The notes under the pieces were generated by a model, which ran no database searches, was not told the DNA's origin, and saw only the letters and a list, made by a program, of their open reading frames with translations. From GCA-001856825 sp049965815 (GTDB taxonomy: Archaea; Thermoplasmatota; Thermoplasmata; Thermoplasmatales; GCA-001856825), in contig JBMFVV010000004.1 of the NCBI GenBank assembly GCA_049965815.1, forward strand, positions 22,505 through 86,504: 64,000 bases of DNA. The letters are read 5' to 3'. Both the position numbers and the translations under genes were made by a program. This document shows positions 34,965 through 43,515 of this stretch, piece by piece; within the stretch, counting starts at the first letter, position 1; the number at the start of each line of letters is the position of its first letter.

Positions 34965-35385
34965 GAAATACAGAGGATCCTCATACGGCAGAGGTCACAA
35001 GGCCGGAAGGGGCAAGGGAAAGAGAGGAGGAAGCGGAATGGCCGGCCTGGGAAAGCACAGATGGATCTGGATGGTTAAATACATGCCAGACCACTACGGT
35101 GTCCATGGATTCACTAGACACGCCCAGAAATCAAATATCAAGGCCATAAATATAGGTGATCTTGACAGGACATCTGAAAGACTGTTGGAGACCGGAATGG
35201 CTCAGATCGAAGATGATAAGATTAAGATCGATTTAGAAAAAATGGGATATGCTGTTCTCCTTGGAGGGGGACAGATAGGAAGACCATTTAGCATAAAGGT
35301 AGGAAGGGCAACGGAGAGAGCTATTGAGAAGGTAAAAAGCGCAGGGGGAGAGGTAGAAACTAATGGCGGAGATAAAGAGGAATAG
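34945..35385 (+). CDS. rpl15: Ribosomal protein uL15
   Basis: 146 residues from GTG 34945 (MVKEKTKKYRGSSYGRGH), preceded by aaggtgg; a GTG three codons earlier (34936) is the alternative. GRGKGKRGGSGMAGLGKHRW and HYGVHGFTRHAQKS identify archaeal uL15. Overlaps uL30 by about 20 bases and secY by 23. Confidence 0.92.
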   Translation: MVKEKTKKYRGSSYGRGHKAGRGKGKRGGSGMAGLGKHRWIWMVKYMPDHYGVHGFTRHAQKSNIKAINIGDLDRTSERLLETGMAQIEDDKIKIDLEKMGYAVLLGGGQIGRPFSIKVGRATERAIEKVKSAGGEVETNGGDKEE

Positions 35386-37120
35386 ACTCGTTTCCATACC
35401 TCTGATTCTCGTATTTGCCCTTAACGTATACATAGACTACAGGTACGCTAAAGGCAATATTTCTTATACCGTATTGCTCTCGCTTTTCTTCTCACCTCTG
35501 TACTACCTAACATATCTTCTGCTGTCTTACCGCGGAGAGGGTTCAAAGCTGTACGGATGGAAGGGCCTCGTCGAGAGACTTCCAGCTGTAAAGAGACCTG
35601 GAAGACACGTCAGATTTAAAGAAAAGTTCCTCTGGACAGCACTTGTGCTCATAATTTACTTCGTGCTGTCAAACATATTCATATACGGACTCGACAGGGC
35701 GCAGATAATAGATGTCTTTGCATCCTTCAGGTCGATCTTTGCTGGACAGGCAGGGTCTATAATGGACCTGGGAATTGGCCCGATAGTTACTGCGAGTATC
35801 ATAATGCAGCTATTCGTAGGTGCGAAGATAATAAACATAGACCTAACCAAAAGCGAAGACAAGGCTCTATACCAGGGAGCCCAGAAATTACTCGTTGTAG
35901 TAATGATATTCGTGGAAGCGGTTCCTCAAGTGTTCGGTTACCTTCCCCCAGACCCGGCATTTATATCTGCCCTAAATGGTGCAGCGCCTGGCTATGGGCT
36001 ACTTTTAGCTAGACTTTTTATAATATTACAAATATTCTTCGGTTCTTATCTCTTGTTCTTCATGGACGAACTGATCTCCAAATGGGGTATTGGTTCGGGA
36101 GTATCTTTGTTTATCGCAGCTGGTGTTTCCCAAGCCCTTGTACTTGGTACTCTGAATTGGGTACCGATTACATCTGGTCAGGCACTTTCAGTCCTCAATC
36201 CACCAACAGGTGCACTTCCAAAAACGTTCTATCTTTTCAGTCACTTCAGTTCAACACAGTTATTTTCCGGCGGCCTTGAGCGTATAATATTCTCTCCTCC
36301 AAATCCACTGATTGCCCTCTTAGGTACGATATTCATATTCTTCCTGGTGGTATGGGCACAGAATGTCAAGGTGGAGCTCCCATTAGCACATGAAAGGGCA
36401 AGGGGTGCAAGAGGCAGGTATCCAATTCAGCTGATGTATGCATCAAATATACCTGTAATACTTGCGTCTGCTGTTCTTGCTAATCTATCCATGTGGAGTC
36501 TGATTTTCTGGACAAATCCTACTCTTGCTCATGTGCCCATCCTAGGCCACGATTTCCTTTTCGGGGCCTATCCTACGTCCGCGCTTGCAACACAGCTTAA
36601 CATACAGACCACATCCCCTATAGGAGGACTTGCGTGGTATCTTCAAAACCCTAATGGTATAGCGAACTGGCTATTCCCTATGCTTCAGCCATCAGTATAC
36701 CAAGCACAACTCCTTGGTCATCCTCCGTGGGAAATGGGTCTCCACGTTCTAGCTTATGTCACTTTCATGGTGGGCGCATCAATACTGTTCGCTAAGTTCT
36801 GGATTGAGACAACCAACATGAATTCCGAGGGGGTTGCTAAACAGATTCAGAGCTCTGGTATGCAGATTCCTGGTTTCAGGAGGGATCCAAGGGTCCTCAA
36901 AAGGGTATTGGACAAGTATATCCCAGCCATCACCATCTTCAGTGGTGCCGCTGTGGGTTTTCTAGCTGCAGGCGCAGACATGATAGGGACGGTGGGAAAC
37001 GCTTCTGGAACAGGGGTCCTGCTAACTGTAGGTATAGTCATACAGTTGTACCAAGCCATGGGTAAGGAACAGTTGACTGAAATGTATCCATTCATGAGAG
37101 ACTTCTTCGGGGGGCTATAG
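35363..37120 (+). CDS. secY: Protein translocase subunit SecY
   Basis: 585 residues, about ten main membrane segments. Typical SecY pieces: LGIGPIVTASIIMQLFVGAK, ISKWGIGSGVSLFIAAGV, the cytoplasmic RIKLP-equivalent ELPLAHERARGARGRYPIQL, and SEGVAKQIQSSGMQIPGFRR. It is longer than the 436-residue M. jannaschii SecY; extra length lies in an N-terminal region and in extracellular loops (around 270-310 and 395-455). It forms the protein-conducting channel with SecE and Sec-beta. It follows uL15 with a 23-base overlap, the standard arrangement. Confidence 0.94.
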   Translation: MAEIKRNRLVSIPLILVFALNVYIDYRYAKGNISYTVLLSLFFSPLYYLTYLLLSYRGEGSKLYGWKGLVERLPAVKRPGRHVRFKEKFLWTALVLIIYFVLSNIFIYGLDRAQIIDVFASFRSIFAGQAGSIMDLGIGPIVTASIIMQLFVGAKIINIDLTKSEDKALYQGAQKLLVVVMIFVEAVPQVFGYLPPDPAFISALNGAAPGYGLLLARLFIILQIFFGSYLLFFMDELISKWGIGSGVSLFIAAGVSQALVLGTLNWVPITSGQALSVLNPPTGALPKTFYLFSHFSSTQLFSGGLERIIFSPPNPLIALLGTIFIFFLVVWAQNVKVELPLAHERARGARGRYPIQLMYASNIPVILASAVLANLSMWSLIFWTNPTLAHVPILGHDFLFGAYPTSALATQLNIQTTSPIGGLAWYLQNPNGIANWLFPMLQPSVYQAQLLGHPPWEMGLHVLAYVTFMVGASILFAKFWIETTNMNSEGVAKQIQSSGMQIPGFRRDPRVLKRVLDKYIPAITIFSGAAVGFLAAGADMIGTVGNASGTGVLLTVGIVIQLYQAMGKEQLTEMYPFMRDFFGGL

Positions 37121-37684
37121 ATGAAAGTGATAATAGGAGGAATACCTGGAGTGGGAAAGACAACAGTACTGGATGAACTTGTGAAGGAGGGGTTCAGAGT
37201 GGAAAACTACGGTGACGCCATGCTGAAAGAGGCAATTTCCCGGAACTATGCAAAGAACAGGGACGAGCTGAGAAAACTTCCAGTAGATAAACAGAAAGAG
37301 ATACAGAAAGTTGCGGCCGACAAACTGGCACAGTATAATGATGTGATAATTGATACACACTTTTCCATAAACACTAAAGGGGGATATCTTCCAGGGCTTC
37401 CAGTAAAGGTCTTGGAATTAATCAACCCTGACCTATTTATCTCAATAGAGGCCGATCCTCTTGAAATTTTCGAAAGGAGGAAGAACGATCCTAGGAGAAA
37501 CAGAGACAAAGACTCCCTGGAGAAAATAAGGGCTCACTTGGAGGCAAACAGAAGTTATGGAATAACTTATTCTGCGATGACAGGCTCTCCATTCCTGGTA
37601 GTAATGAATGAAAATGGAAAAGTCAAGGAAGCATCTGCAAAAATAATATCCGTCATAAGGCCAAACGACGGAGGCGAACAATGA
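37121..37684 (+). CDS. adkA: Archaeal adenylate kinase
   Basis: 187 residues with GGIPGVGKTT P-loop (6-15), VIIDTHFSINTKGGYLPGLP and a LID-like ERRKNDPRRNRD. It belongs to the archaeal AdkA group, not the bacterial Adk. ATG follows the secY TAG with no gap. Balances ATP, ADP and AMP. Confidence 0.93.
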   Translation: MKVIIGGIPGVGKTTVLDELVKEGFRVENYGDAMLKEAISRNYAKNRDELRKLPVDKQKEIQKVAADKLAQYNDVIIDTHFSINTKGGYLPGLPVKVLELINPDLFISIEADPLEIFERRKNDPRRNRDKDSLEKIRAHLEANRSYGITYSAMTGSPFLVVMNENGKVKEASAKIISVIRPNDGGEQ

Positions 37685-38394
37685 GTCAAGGTAGATCTAC
37701 TCCACCACAGACAAGAGAACAGCAACAGGCTATGTCCTCGGGAATGAGGACACAGATGCTGTACTTCTTGGTCATGATCCTTCTTCTTTTCGTTTACACA
37801 ATACCCACGCTTAGAACTCTCTTTGCAATTCCCATGATATACATATTACAGCCATTCATCGGATTCGGATTCAAGGAACCTCTCTTCACAATTCTCATAT
37901 CAGCACTTATAACTGGATTCGTAAACACTATTGCCAGGCATTTTTTCACTGACTATTTTGCAATGGCAGAGATGCAGCACAAAAACAAAAAACTTCAAGA
38001 ACGTTACAGGGAGGCCATAAGAACCAAGGACAAGGCTGAAATGAATGCAGTAAGGGCAGAGCAGTCAAAGTCAATGCAGGATTCAATGAAACTGACGCAG
38101 CAACAGATGAAACCAACTTTCGTCACTCTCATACTTACCGTACTCATTTTTGCGTGGCTGATAGGATTCATGGATCAAGCAAAGGTGCTGGGAACGACTT
38201 TCATATCATATCCATTCTCGGCCCAGACAGGGAACATGATGTACCTCTTCCATGGATTTTACGTATGGATAGGCCTTTACTCACTGTTCTCACTAATTTT
38301 CACTTATCCACTGCAGTATACGTTGAAATTATGGTACATGAGGCGGAGTGTAAGGAATGAGGGTAACTATATCGGGCCCACCGGGCAGCGGTAA
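37681..38394 (+). CDS. EMC3/TMCO1-like membrane insertase (DUF106)
   Basis: 237 residues with three membrane segments (about 25-45, 60-80 and 135-165 plus a final one near 190-215) and a basic cytoplasmic coiled-coil hairpin (MQHKNKKLQERYREAIRTKD). This is the archaeal DUF106 family, placed in the Oxa1 superfamily with EMC3, TMCO1 and Ylp1. Sitting between adkA and cmk directly after secY supports a role in membrane protein insertion. Overlaps adkA by 4 bases and cmk by 38. Confidence 0.88.
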   Translation: MSQGRSTPPQTREQQQAMSSGMRTQMLYFLVMILLLFVYTIPTLRTLFAIPMIYILQPFIGFGFKEPLFTILISALITGFVNTIARHFFTDYFAMAEMQHKNKKLQERYREAIRTKDKAEMNAVRAEQSKSMQDSMKLTQQQMKPTFVTLILTVLIFAWLIGFMDQAKVLGTTFISYPFSAQTGNMMYLFHGFYVWIGLYSLFSLIFTYPLQYTLKLWYMRRSVRNEGNYIGPTGQR

Positions 38395-38911
38395 GACAAC
38401 GGTTGCAGAAATAGTAAGCAACAGATTGTCTTACGAGCTTATTACAGGTGGAAAGATTTTCAGAGAGAAAGCAAAGGAAATGAACATGTCATTAGCAGAA
38501 CTTGGATCGGCCGCAGAGAATGATGAAAAGTACGACAAGATGCTAGATGACTACTTACTGGATATCATGAAGAGCAGGAATAACCTGGTAGTAGAATCCA
38601 GATTGTCTGGCTGGTTGTGCTATCTCAACAGTATAGAAGCCTTCAAGGTTTTTGTTGATGCAAAGGAGGAAGTTAGACTTGAGAGGATAAGGAATTCCAT
38701 TCAGAGCAGGGAAGAGGAGATGGGAGACAATATACTGTTCCAGATGAGGGAAAGACAGGAGAGCGAGTGGGAACGCTATAAGAAATATTATGGAATAGAT
38801 TACAGGGATACGTCAATATATGACCTTGTCCTAGATGCCAGCAACGATAGGGCAGAAAAGATTGCAGAGGTGATAATCGATGGCCTCAATCTTCGGAAAA
38901 GAACCATCTGA
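38357..38911 (+). CDS. cmk: Cytidylate kinase
   Basis: 184 residues. ISGPPGSGKTTVAEIVSNRL is the P-loop, followed by GGKIFREKAKEMNMSLAE and VVESRLSGW. Phosphorylates CMP and dCMP. Archaeal Cmk of normal length. The start lies inside the preceding gene behind a ggag ribosome binding site. Confidence 0.92.
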   Translation: MRVTISGPPGSGKTTVAEIVSNRLSYELITGGKIFREKAKEMNMSLAELGSAAENDEKYDKMLDDYLLDIMKSRNNLVVESRLSGWLCYLNSIEAFKVFVDAKEEVRLERIRNSIQSREEEMGDNILFQMRERQESEWERYKKYYGIDYRDTSIYDLVLDASNDRAEKIAEVIIDGLNLRKRTI

Positions 38912-39767
38912 GAGAACCATAGAGGAAAGGATCAGTTATGGATTCGTTGTAATAGATAAGCCGAGAGGACCAACATCGCACCAGGTTTCCGCTTGGGTAA
39001 AGGAGATACTGGGTATTTCAAAGGCTGGTCATGTTGGTACACTTGATCCAAACGTTACAGGTGTTCTTCCAGTTGGTCTTGAGAAGGCTACAAGACTGGC
39101 AGACTTTCTTCACGAGCAGGGAAAGGAGTATGTCGGTCTAATGCTTCTTCACAAGCAAGTAGATATGGATAAAGTTGAAGGAATATTCAAGGAATTCACA
39201 GGAGAAATATTTCAGTTCCCTCCGCTAAGGTCAGCAGTAGCTAGAAATCTCAGAAAGAGAACAGTTCATTCACTCCAACTGCTGGAGATTAAGAATAGGT
39301 ATGTCCTGTTTAGGGCGGACGTGGAATCGGGAGTATACATAAGGACGTTATGCAGGGACATAGGCGATGCTCTCCTCGTCGGAGCAAATATGGTCGAACT
39401 TAGAAGGACAAGAAGTGGACCAATAGATGAATCATACCTATCGACACTGCAGAAATTGAAGGACGCCTATACTCTCTACAAGGAGGGAGACGATAAACTG
39501 CTTTCTGAAATGATAATCGATCCAGAACAGGTCACGAAAGACTATCCAAGGATAGTGATAAAGGAAAGTGCGATAGATGCAATGGCACATGGAGCAACTG
39601 TTTTCAGAAAGGGCATTATCGAAGATCTCTCAGAAGGTAATACTGTCAGGATCATGAGCCCCAAGGGAGAGCTACTGGGAATGGGAGTAAGAGAAGGTGT
39701 TAATGTTAAACCCACTGTCGTCCTCGTAGACAGGAATATTTATCCCAAGGGCTGGAAGAGCAGCTGA
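38880..39767 (+). CDS. cbf5: Cbf5 (TruB-family) pseudouridine synthase
   Basis: 295 residues. GFVVIDKPRGPTSHQVSAWV, GHVGTLDPNVTGVLPVGLEK with the catalytic aspartate in GTLDP, and a C-terminal PUA domain (about 220-290) ending GVNVKPTVVLVDRNIYP. Catalytic subunit of H/ACA ribonucleoproteins with Nop10 (44273-44434 here), Gar1 and L7Ae, and also able to act on tRNA U55. ggtga lies 6 bases before the ATG, inside cmk (32-base overlap). Last gene of the superoperon. Confidence 0.94.
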   Translation: MASIFGKEPSERTIEERISYGFVVIDKPRGPTSHQVSAWVKEILGISKAGHVGTLDPNVTGVLPVGLEKATRLADFLHEQGKEYVGLMLLHKQVDMDKVEGIFKEFTGEIFQFPPLRSAVARNLRKRTVHSLQLLEIKNRYVLFRADVESGVYIRTLCRDIGDALLVGANMVELRRTRSGPIDESYLSTLQKLKDAYTLYKEGDDKLLSEMIIDPEQVTKDYPRIVIKESAIDAMAHGATVFRKGIIEDLSEGNTVRIMSPKGELLGMGVREGVNVKPTVVLVDRNIYPKGWKSS

Positions 39768-39780
39768 ATTAATCAAAAAA

Positions 39781-39790
39781 AGATTTTAAT
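39781..39790 (+). promoter_or_regulatory. TATA-like element of the antiporter gene
   Basis: agattttaat is centred about 25 bases before GTG 39811, in the 43-bp gap after cbf5, and fits leaderless initiation. Confidence 0.45.
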
Positions 39791-39810
39791 CATCCCTTTA
39801 TTGTAGAAGT

Positions 39811-41046
39811 GTGTACAGTTTCCTCGCTCCTATCCTAATTGCACTCACACTTGGATATCTTGCAACGCTGATTGCGAGACTGACTGGAACTGTATACATC
39901 CCTTATCTGATACTTCTCGGAATATTAGTTGGGCCAGTGCTTTACCTAATTAGACCAAGCGAAGCACAGGTGCTCTTCTACAATTATATAGGACCGATAG
40001 GAGCAGCATTCATCATATTAGCTGAATCTGCCAAGATTCCCAGGTATCTAATCAGACGGGTAGTAAAGCCTCTATCGATGATGCTCACATTTGTCCTTTT
40101 CGTAACAGGGATAACGACCGGGGTCGTCCTTGTCTTCATGCTCAGGGCACCTGTATGGGTAGGGTTCATGGTTGGGGCAATAATTTCATCTACAGATCCG
40201 GCATCAATCATAACTTCTCTCAGGAAATCTAAGGTATCGGAAGTTCCTTCCACCCTTCTAGTTACGGAGTCGGTGTTCAATGATCCATTTTCTTTCCTTT
40301 TCCTGATAACTGTAATCCTTATATTCTTCCCAAAAAACATTTCTTACATACAATCGTCGCCCTTCGTATTCAACAATATCATACTTTATATCATCATTAC
40401 TCAAGGATCGTTTCCTATACTAATTTCCGGTGCACTCTTTGGTCTTCTCTATTTTCTAAGGATCAAATTGCCGAAAGATTTCAAGGAATACTATACTGCC
40501 ATGTTCCTTCTTTTTGGATTGTCAGCCTATTCCATTACAGTTTTGGTCGGCGGCTCCGGGTACATGGCTGCTGCAATATTCGGGGTACTCTCAGGTAATT
40601 TCATGCCGAGAGATCCAGAATTCGAAAGCTACAAACTGTTTATGGATGACCTATCTACGTTCGCTGCCATACTGATATTCGTTTTCCTCGGTGCTTCTAT
40701 CAGCCTCCCTATCCTAATTAAGTTTCTGATACCAGGGGTGCTGATAGCACTTATTCTGATATTCATAATCAGGCCTCTTGCCGTAGTCCTGGCTGGTTCC
40801 GTAGACACGAGCGTTAAGTACGAAGACCTTCTTTTTGTTGGCCTGGAGGGGACAAGAGGAATTTTTCCCGCTATATTAGCTCCAACCATCCTCATTATGG
40901 GAGAAGCAGCAAACAACGTTCTAATTCAGTACTGGGGGCAGGCTATTGAGGCCATTGTTCTCGTGATCGTATTCACATCCCTAACAGTACAACCGCTTCT
41001 TATGGGTAGGATTTACAAAGCACTTCACAAGAACGACAATACCTAG
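39811..41046 (+). CDS. Cation:proton antiporter, CPA1/NhaP type
   Basis: 411 residues and about 12-13 hydrophobic segments. The ion-site motifs are GAIISSTDPASIIT (near 129-142; CPA1 TDP) and TESVFNDPFSFLF (near 151-163; the ND of NhaP). A later LVGLEGTRGIFPAIL carries the conserved arginine. It exchanges Na+ or K+ for H+ across the membrane, relevant to pH homeostasis in an acidophile. The start is GTG, leaderless. No cytoplasmic regulatory domain. Confidence 0.88.
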   Translation: MYSFLAPILIALTLGYLATLIARLTGTVYIPYLILLGILVGPVLYLIRPSEAQVLFYNYIGPIGAAFIILAESAKIPRYLIRRVVKPLSMMLTFVLFVTGITTGVVLVFMLRAPVWVGFMVGAIISSTDPASIITSLRKSKVSEVPSTLLVTESVFNDPFSFLFLITVILIFFPKNISYIQSSPFVFNNIILYIIITQGSFPILISGALFGLLYFLRIKLPKDFKEYYTAMFLLFGLSAYSITVLVGGSGYMAAAIFGVLSGNFMPRDPEFESYKLFMDDLSTFAAILIFVFLGASISLPILIKFLIPGVLIALILIFIIRPLAVVLAGSVDTSVKYEDLLFVGLEGTRGIFPAILAPTILIMGEAANNVLIQYWGQAIEAIVLVIVFTSLTVQPLLMGRIYKALHKNDNT

Positions 41047-41111
41047 CCAACACTGAATATGACAGGAGGAATAGCAGAAGAAAAGAACAGAGCAACTTCG
41101 TTAATGCTATT

Positions 41112-41387
41112 CTAGATATTTTCGAACTCCTCACTTACATCAATTATAACTTGCTCCATCAGTTTGTCAATGTTCCTGGCGGAAAACTCTCTTAGACCTC
41201 CCATCTCGCTTTTGACTTTAGCGATGAACTTGGAGTTTTCTGTGAAAATGTCGAAGTGAACAAGCAATTCTTCCATGAGCGGTGATATATATTCCGTATA
41301 AATTTTTTTAGATTTGATGTAACTGGTCAGTCTGATGTGGACTTCAACCTGGATGAGTCTCCCTTCTTGTGATGAGTTTCGGTACAT
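41112..41387 (-). CDS. Pcc1-like KEOPS subunit, N-terminus replaced by insertion-sequence DNA
   Basis: The open frame has 91 residues. Residues 24-91 (IKSKKIYTEYIS to EEFENI) are chromosomal and look like a Pcc1 subunit of the KEOPS complex (t6A tRNA modification): a beta strand with ENSKFIAKVKSEMGGLREFS and an amphipathic helix. Residues 1-23 (MYRNSSQEGR...VEVHIRLTSY) are coded by the right-to-left end of the IS66-type element. The join falls exactly on a codon. Joining the native start (ATG 42825) to this gene across one copy of the duplication gives a 79-residue protein, the normal Pcc1 size. The Pcc1 assignment rests on pattern and length, not on a search. Confidence 0.6.
   Translation of the reverse strand: MYRNSSQEGRLIQVEVHIRLTSYIKSKKIYTEYISPLMEELLVHFDIFTENSKFIAKVKSEMGGLREFSARNIDKLMEQVIIDVSEEFENI
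41311..41318. repeat. Target-site duplication, left copy (GATTTGAT)
   Basis: GATTTGAT borders the left inverted repeat directly and is identical to the 8 bases after the right inverted repeat. Eight-base duplications are typical of IS66-family insertion. Confidence 0.9.
41319..41332. repeat. Terminal inverted repeat, left end
   Basis: gtaactggtcagtc is the perfect reverse complement of 42771-42784. After three mismatches, four more bases (tgtg) also pair. The GTAA tip is characteristic of IS66-family ends. Confidence 0.9.
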
Positions 41388-42705
41388 CCCTTATGAAATT
41401 CCTCCTCCTCAGCTTCTGGGTATAGAAGATGGAGAAGAGCCTGTCGTACGCTTCTGATCCACGGGGTGATCTCGTCCCTCCAGATACCTTCCTGTATATC
41501 ACTGAAGGTCTTAACGCTCTCTCAGCCCTGTTGTTTGTCGGTTCCACGTTGGAATCAACAACGAATCGGAAGAGCCACTCCCTCTTCCGCTTGAGGAGAT
41601 TGTCTACGAACTTCCTTGTCCTGAGATGCTCGTAACCCGTGTCTAGCAGGAACACCAACCTCTGGTACAGCTCATCTATGTCTTCAGATGTACCATTCCC
41701 ATTGAACGATTTGGCCTTATCGTATATCTTCTGGAGGGATTCCTTTATCCTCCTTCCCTCTTCTCCATAGAAATCCTCCAGTTCCTTTGCGTCTGATATG
41801 ATATGAGACCAGCAGTACTGCTGCGGATTCTTTGTCTTGGATGCAAGTGTTTCAAATGCGCTGTATCTGTCATGGATATCAGTTCCGCTGTGCTCTCCAA
41901 GGATTTCAAGAGCAACTTCGTGGTTGTTGCTTCTGGCGGTATGGAATATCGCTTCCCCCTTGGTTACGAATACCCACAGGGCTCTGTTCACACCGTTCTC
42001 CCTGAATGTTGTTGTATCCACGTTCCTTGAAGGTGCTCTCCTTATATCATCAAGAAGATTGAGATATTCCTTGCCTAAGGCATCTGAAAGCTGGTAGAGA
42101 ATGTCCTGGATCTCTCCTTCAGATATCGCTATACCGAACATCTCTCTCATCGTAGTGGAAACGTTCTCAAGACTCATCCTCATCCCTATCTTGAGATATG
42201 AGACGATGAGCATCGTTCTGAGGGAGAGTCTCGCACCTGGAAGTGCATTCGGCACTTCAGGTTCAAATGTTTCCCTGCAATGCCTGCAGTACATCCTCTC
42301 AATGCGGTACTGAATCACCCTGGGTTCTATGGGAGGGATGTCTTCTATCACCCTTTTCCGTATACCCTTCCTCACGAGAGGGGAGGAGCATATTGGACAG
42401 GAGAATCCTCCTGCCTTTAGAGTCACTCTTTCTGTTATTTTAGGAGTTCTCCTGTAATGACCCTTATGGCCGGGTTGTGCTCCGGGATTCCTGTCGCTCT
42501 TCTCTCTTCTGGGATGCTCTTCCATTATGAAGTAGGCCTTTCCGTTCTTGATGCCAATTGTTGATGGATGCCTCTTCTTGTATTCCTCAATTTCCCTCTT
42601 TAGGCGCTCATTCTCCTCCTTGAGTTTCCTGTTCTCCTCAGCGAGACGATCTATCTCTCTCTGATCTCTGGGAGTTTCTGCAAGAAATCGAGCCATGACA
42701 TACAT
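41344..42705 (-). CDS. IS66-family transposase (TnpC type)
   Basis: 453 residues and no internal stop. An N-terminal leucine-zipper coiled coil (IDRLAEENRKLKEENERLKR) is followed by GAQPGHKGH, a zinc finger (CPICSSPL then CRHCRETF), the DDE core with VDTTTFRENG, a second acidic block (TDIHDRYSAFE, the next Asp) and the C-terminal NNRAERALRPSVIYRKVSGG with the final Glu. The start is ATG 42705 or ATG 42696 (MARFLAE). The gene looks intact. Both gene ends stay within the inverted repeats. Confidence 0.93.
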   Translation of the reverse strand: MYVMARFLAETPRDQREIDRLAEENRKLKEENERLKREIEEYKKRHPSTIGIKNGKAYFIMEEHPRREKSDRNPGAQPGHKGHYRRTPKITERVTLKAGGFSCPICSSPLVRKGIRKRVIEDIPPIEPRVIQYRIERMYCRHCRETFEPEVPNALPGARLSLRTMLIVSYLKIGMRMSLENVSTTMREMFGIAISEGEIQDILYQLSDALGKEYLNLLDDIRRAPSRNVDTTTFRENGVNRALWVFVTKGEAIFHTARSNNHEVALEILGEHSGTDIHDRYSAFETLASKTKNPQQYCWSHIISDAKELEDFYGEEGRRIKESLQKIYDKAKSFNGNGTSEDIDELYQRLVFLLDTGYEHLRTRKFVDNLLKRKREWLFRFVVDSNVEPTNNRAERALRPSVIYRKVSGGTRSPRGSEAYDRLFSIFYTQKLRRRNFIRDVPKLITRRETHPG

Positions 42706-42770
42706 ATGATACCATGGATATTCATGTTTCTATTACCAGATTTGGTCAAATACCATAATCAGGCACAGGG

Positions 42771-42784
42771 GACTGACCAGTTAC
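42771..42784. repeat. Terminal inverted repeat, right end
   Basis: gactgaccagttac, reverse complement of the left end at 41319-41332. Confidence 0.9.
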
Positions 42785-42792
42785 GATTTGAT
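42785..42792. repeat. Target-site duplication, right copy (GATTTGAT)
   Basis: Same 8 bases as 41311-41318, directly outside the right inverted repeat. Confidence 0.9.
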
Positions 42793-42825
42793 AAAGCAGT
42801 TAAAATCCTGTGTAAAATAGGTCAT
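42785..42825 (-). pseudogene. Severed 5' end of the pcc1-like gene
   Basis: On the minus strand ATG at 42825 opens a frame reading MTYFTQDFNCF and then IKS over the target duplication, which is the exact frame of the remaining gene at 41310-41112. The 41 bases here plus 199 bases there make 240 bases, an unbroken 79-codon gene with stop. This shows where the native gene began and that the element inserted after codon 11. Confidence 0.75.
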
Positions 42826-43131
42826 TTAAATGAACATTATGTCAGTTGAGCAAATGTTCAGTACAAGGTATCTGTGATTTACAAATACTTTGTGGTATAG
42901 TCCATCCCAACCCAATTACATTCCTGATAGGATTGCAAAATTAGATTACCAGATTCTACTGCAATAAGGTCCAGAGCTTCTGCCAGGATTGCAGCGCATT
43001 TTAAGCATAATCTGTCGTATTTACAACTGCAATAAGTATGCGCCTGGAAATTCCTCATATGCTACTTCAGGTATGGTTACAGTTATTTAGAAGGAAGAAT
43101 ATATCGATGGAAAGGATGGGAACTGGGGTTG
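42826..43131. other. Region between the split pcc1-like gene and arsR
   Basis: About 300 bases with one possible short minus-strand gene (42879-43058, listed separately) and a TATA-like atatat near 43098-43103, about 31 bases before the arsR ATG. No stable RNA recognised. Confidence 0.4.
42879..43058 (-). CDS. Possible 59-residue Cys-rich small protein
   Basis: A minus-strand ORF of 59 codons (starts MRNFQAHTY) with a CSCKYDRLCLKC cluster (C10, C12, C18, C21) and one more Cys near the end. It is head-to-head with the ArsR regulator at 43132 and ends 53 bases before the native pcc1-like start. The Cys pattern could bind a metal or arsenite, consistent with a neighbouring metal-sensing regulator, but an ORF this short can occur by chance and no ribosome binding site is evident. 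Confidence 0.35.
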   Translation of the reverse strand: MRNFQAHTYCSCKYDRLCLKCAAILAEALDLIAVESGNLILQSYQECNWVGMDYTTKYL

Positions 43132-43458
43132 ATGTTAGTGAAAAATGAAGAAGTGAGATCGTGCACTGTGACTAACGTGAAAAAAGTTGATTCGACTAAA
43201 TACCAGAAATTAGCTGAAATACTGAACGGAGTAGCTAATAGCACAAGGATTGCAATACTTCAAATACTGACTGAATATCCCGAAGTTTGTACCTGTGATC
43301 TTGAATCAGCTCTTGGCATTCCCCAACCTACTGTGACATCTCATCTTCACAAGATGTACGAGAGAGGTCTCTTAAAAAAGAGGGAGGAGTGGAGGTACAC
43401 TTATTACTCAATCAATCCTGTTTATAGAGAATTAATAGATGCTATTCTACGGAAATGA
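43132..43458 (+). CDS. ArsR-family winged-helix metal(loid) sensor
   Basis: 108 residues from ATG 43132 (TTG 43129 would add one). An ArsR fold with the metal-site motif EVCTCDL in helix 3, the same position as ELCVCDL of classical arsenite sensors, and a helix-turn-helix PQPTVTSHLHKMYERGLLKK plus wing REEWRYTYYSI. A further Cys lies near the N-terminus (RSCTV). It likely represses its own unit or neighbour until As(III), Sb(III) or another soft metal binds. No efflux or reductase gene is adjacent. Confidence 0.85.
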   Translation: MLVKNEEVRSCTVTNVKKVDSTKYQKLAEILNGVANSTRIAILQILTEYPEVCTCDLESALGIPQPTVTSHLHKMYERGLLKKREEWRYTYYSINPVYRELIDAILRK

Positions 43459-43515
43459 GCAGAGGGTTGAATTTACGGCAGATACATTAAACTAAATTTG
43501 ATTTCCGCTGAGTTG

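Larger units (their letters stand above)
41319..42784 (-). mobile_element. IS66-type insertion sequence, 1466 bp, complete
   Basis: Bounded by 14-bp perfect terminal inverted repeats and an 8-bp target duplication, with one transposase gene filling most of the length and no TnpA/TnpB accessory genes, as in single-gene members of the family. The exact duplication and intact ends indicate a recent or at least undecayed insertion. It lies in codon 12 of a Pcc1-like gene. Confidence 0.92.
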
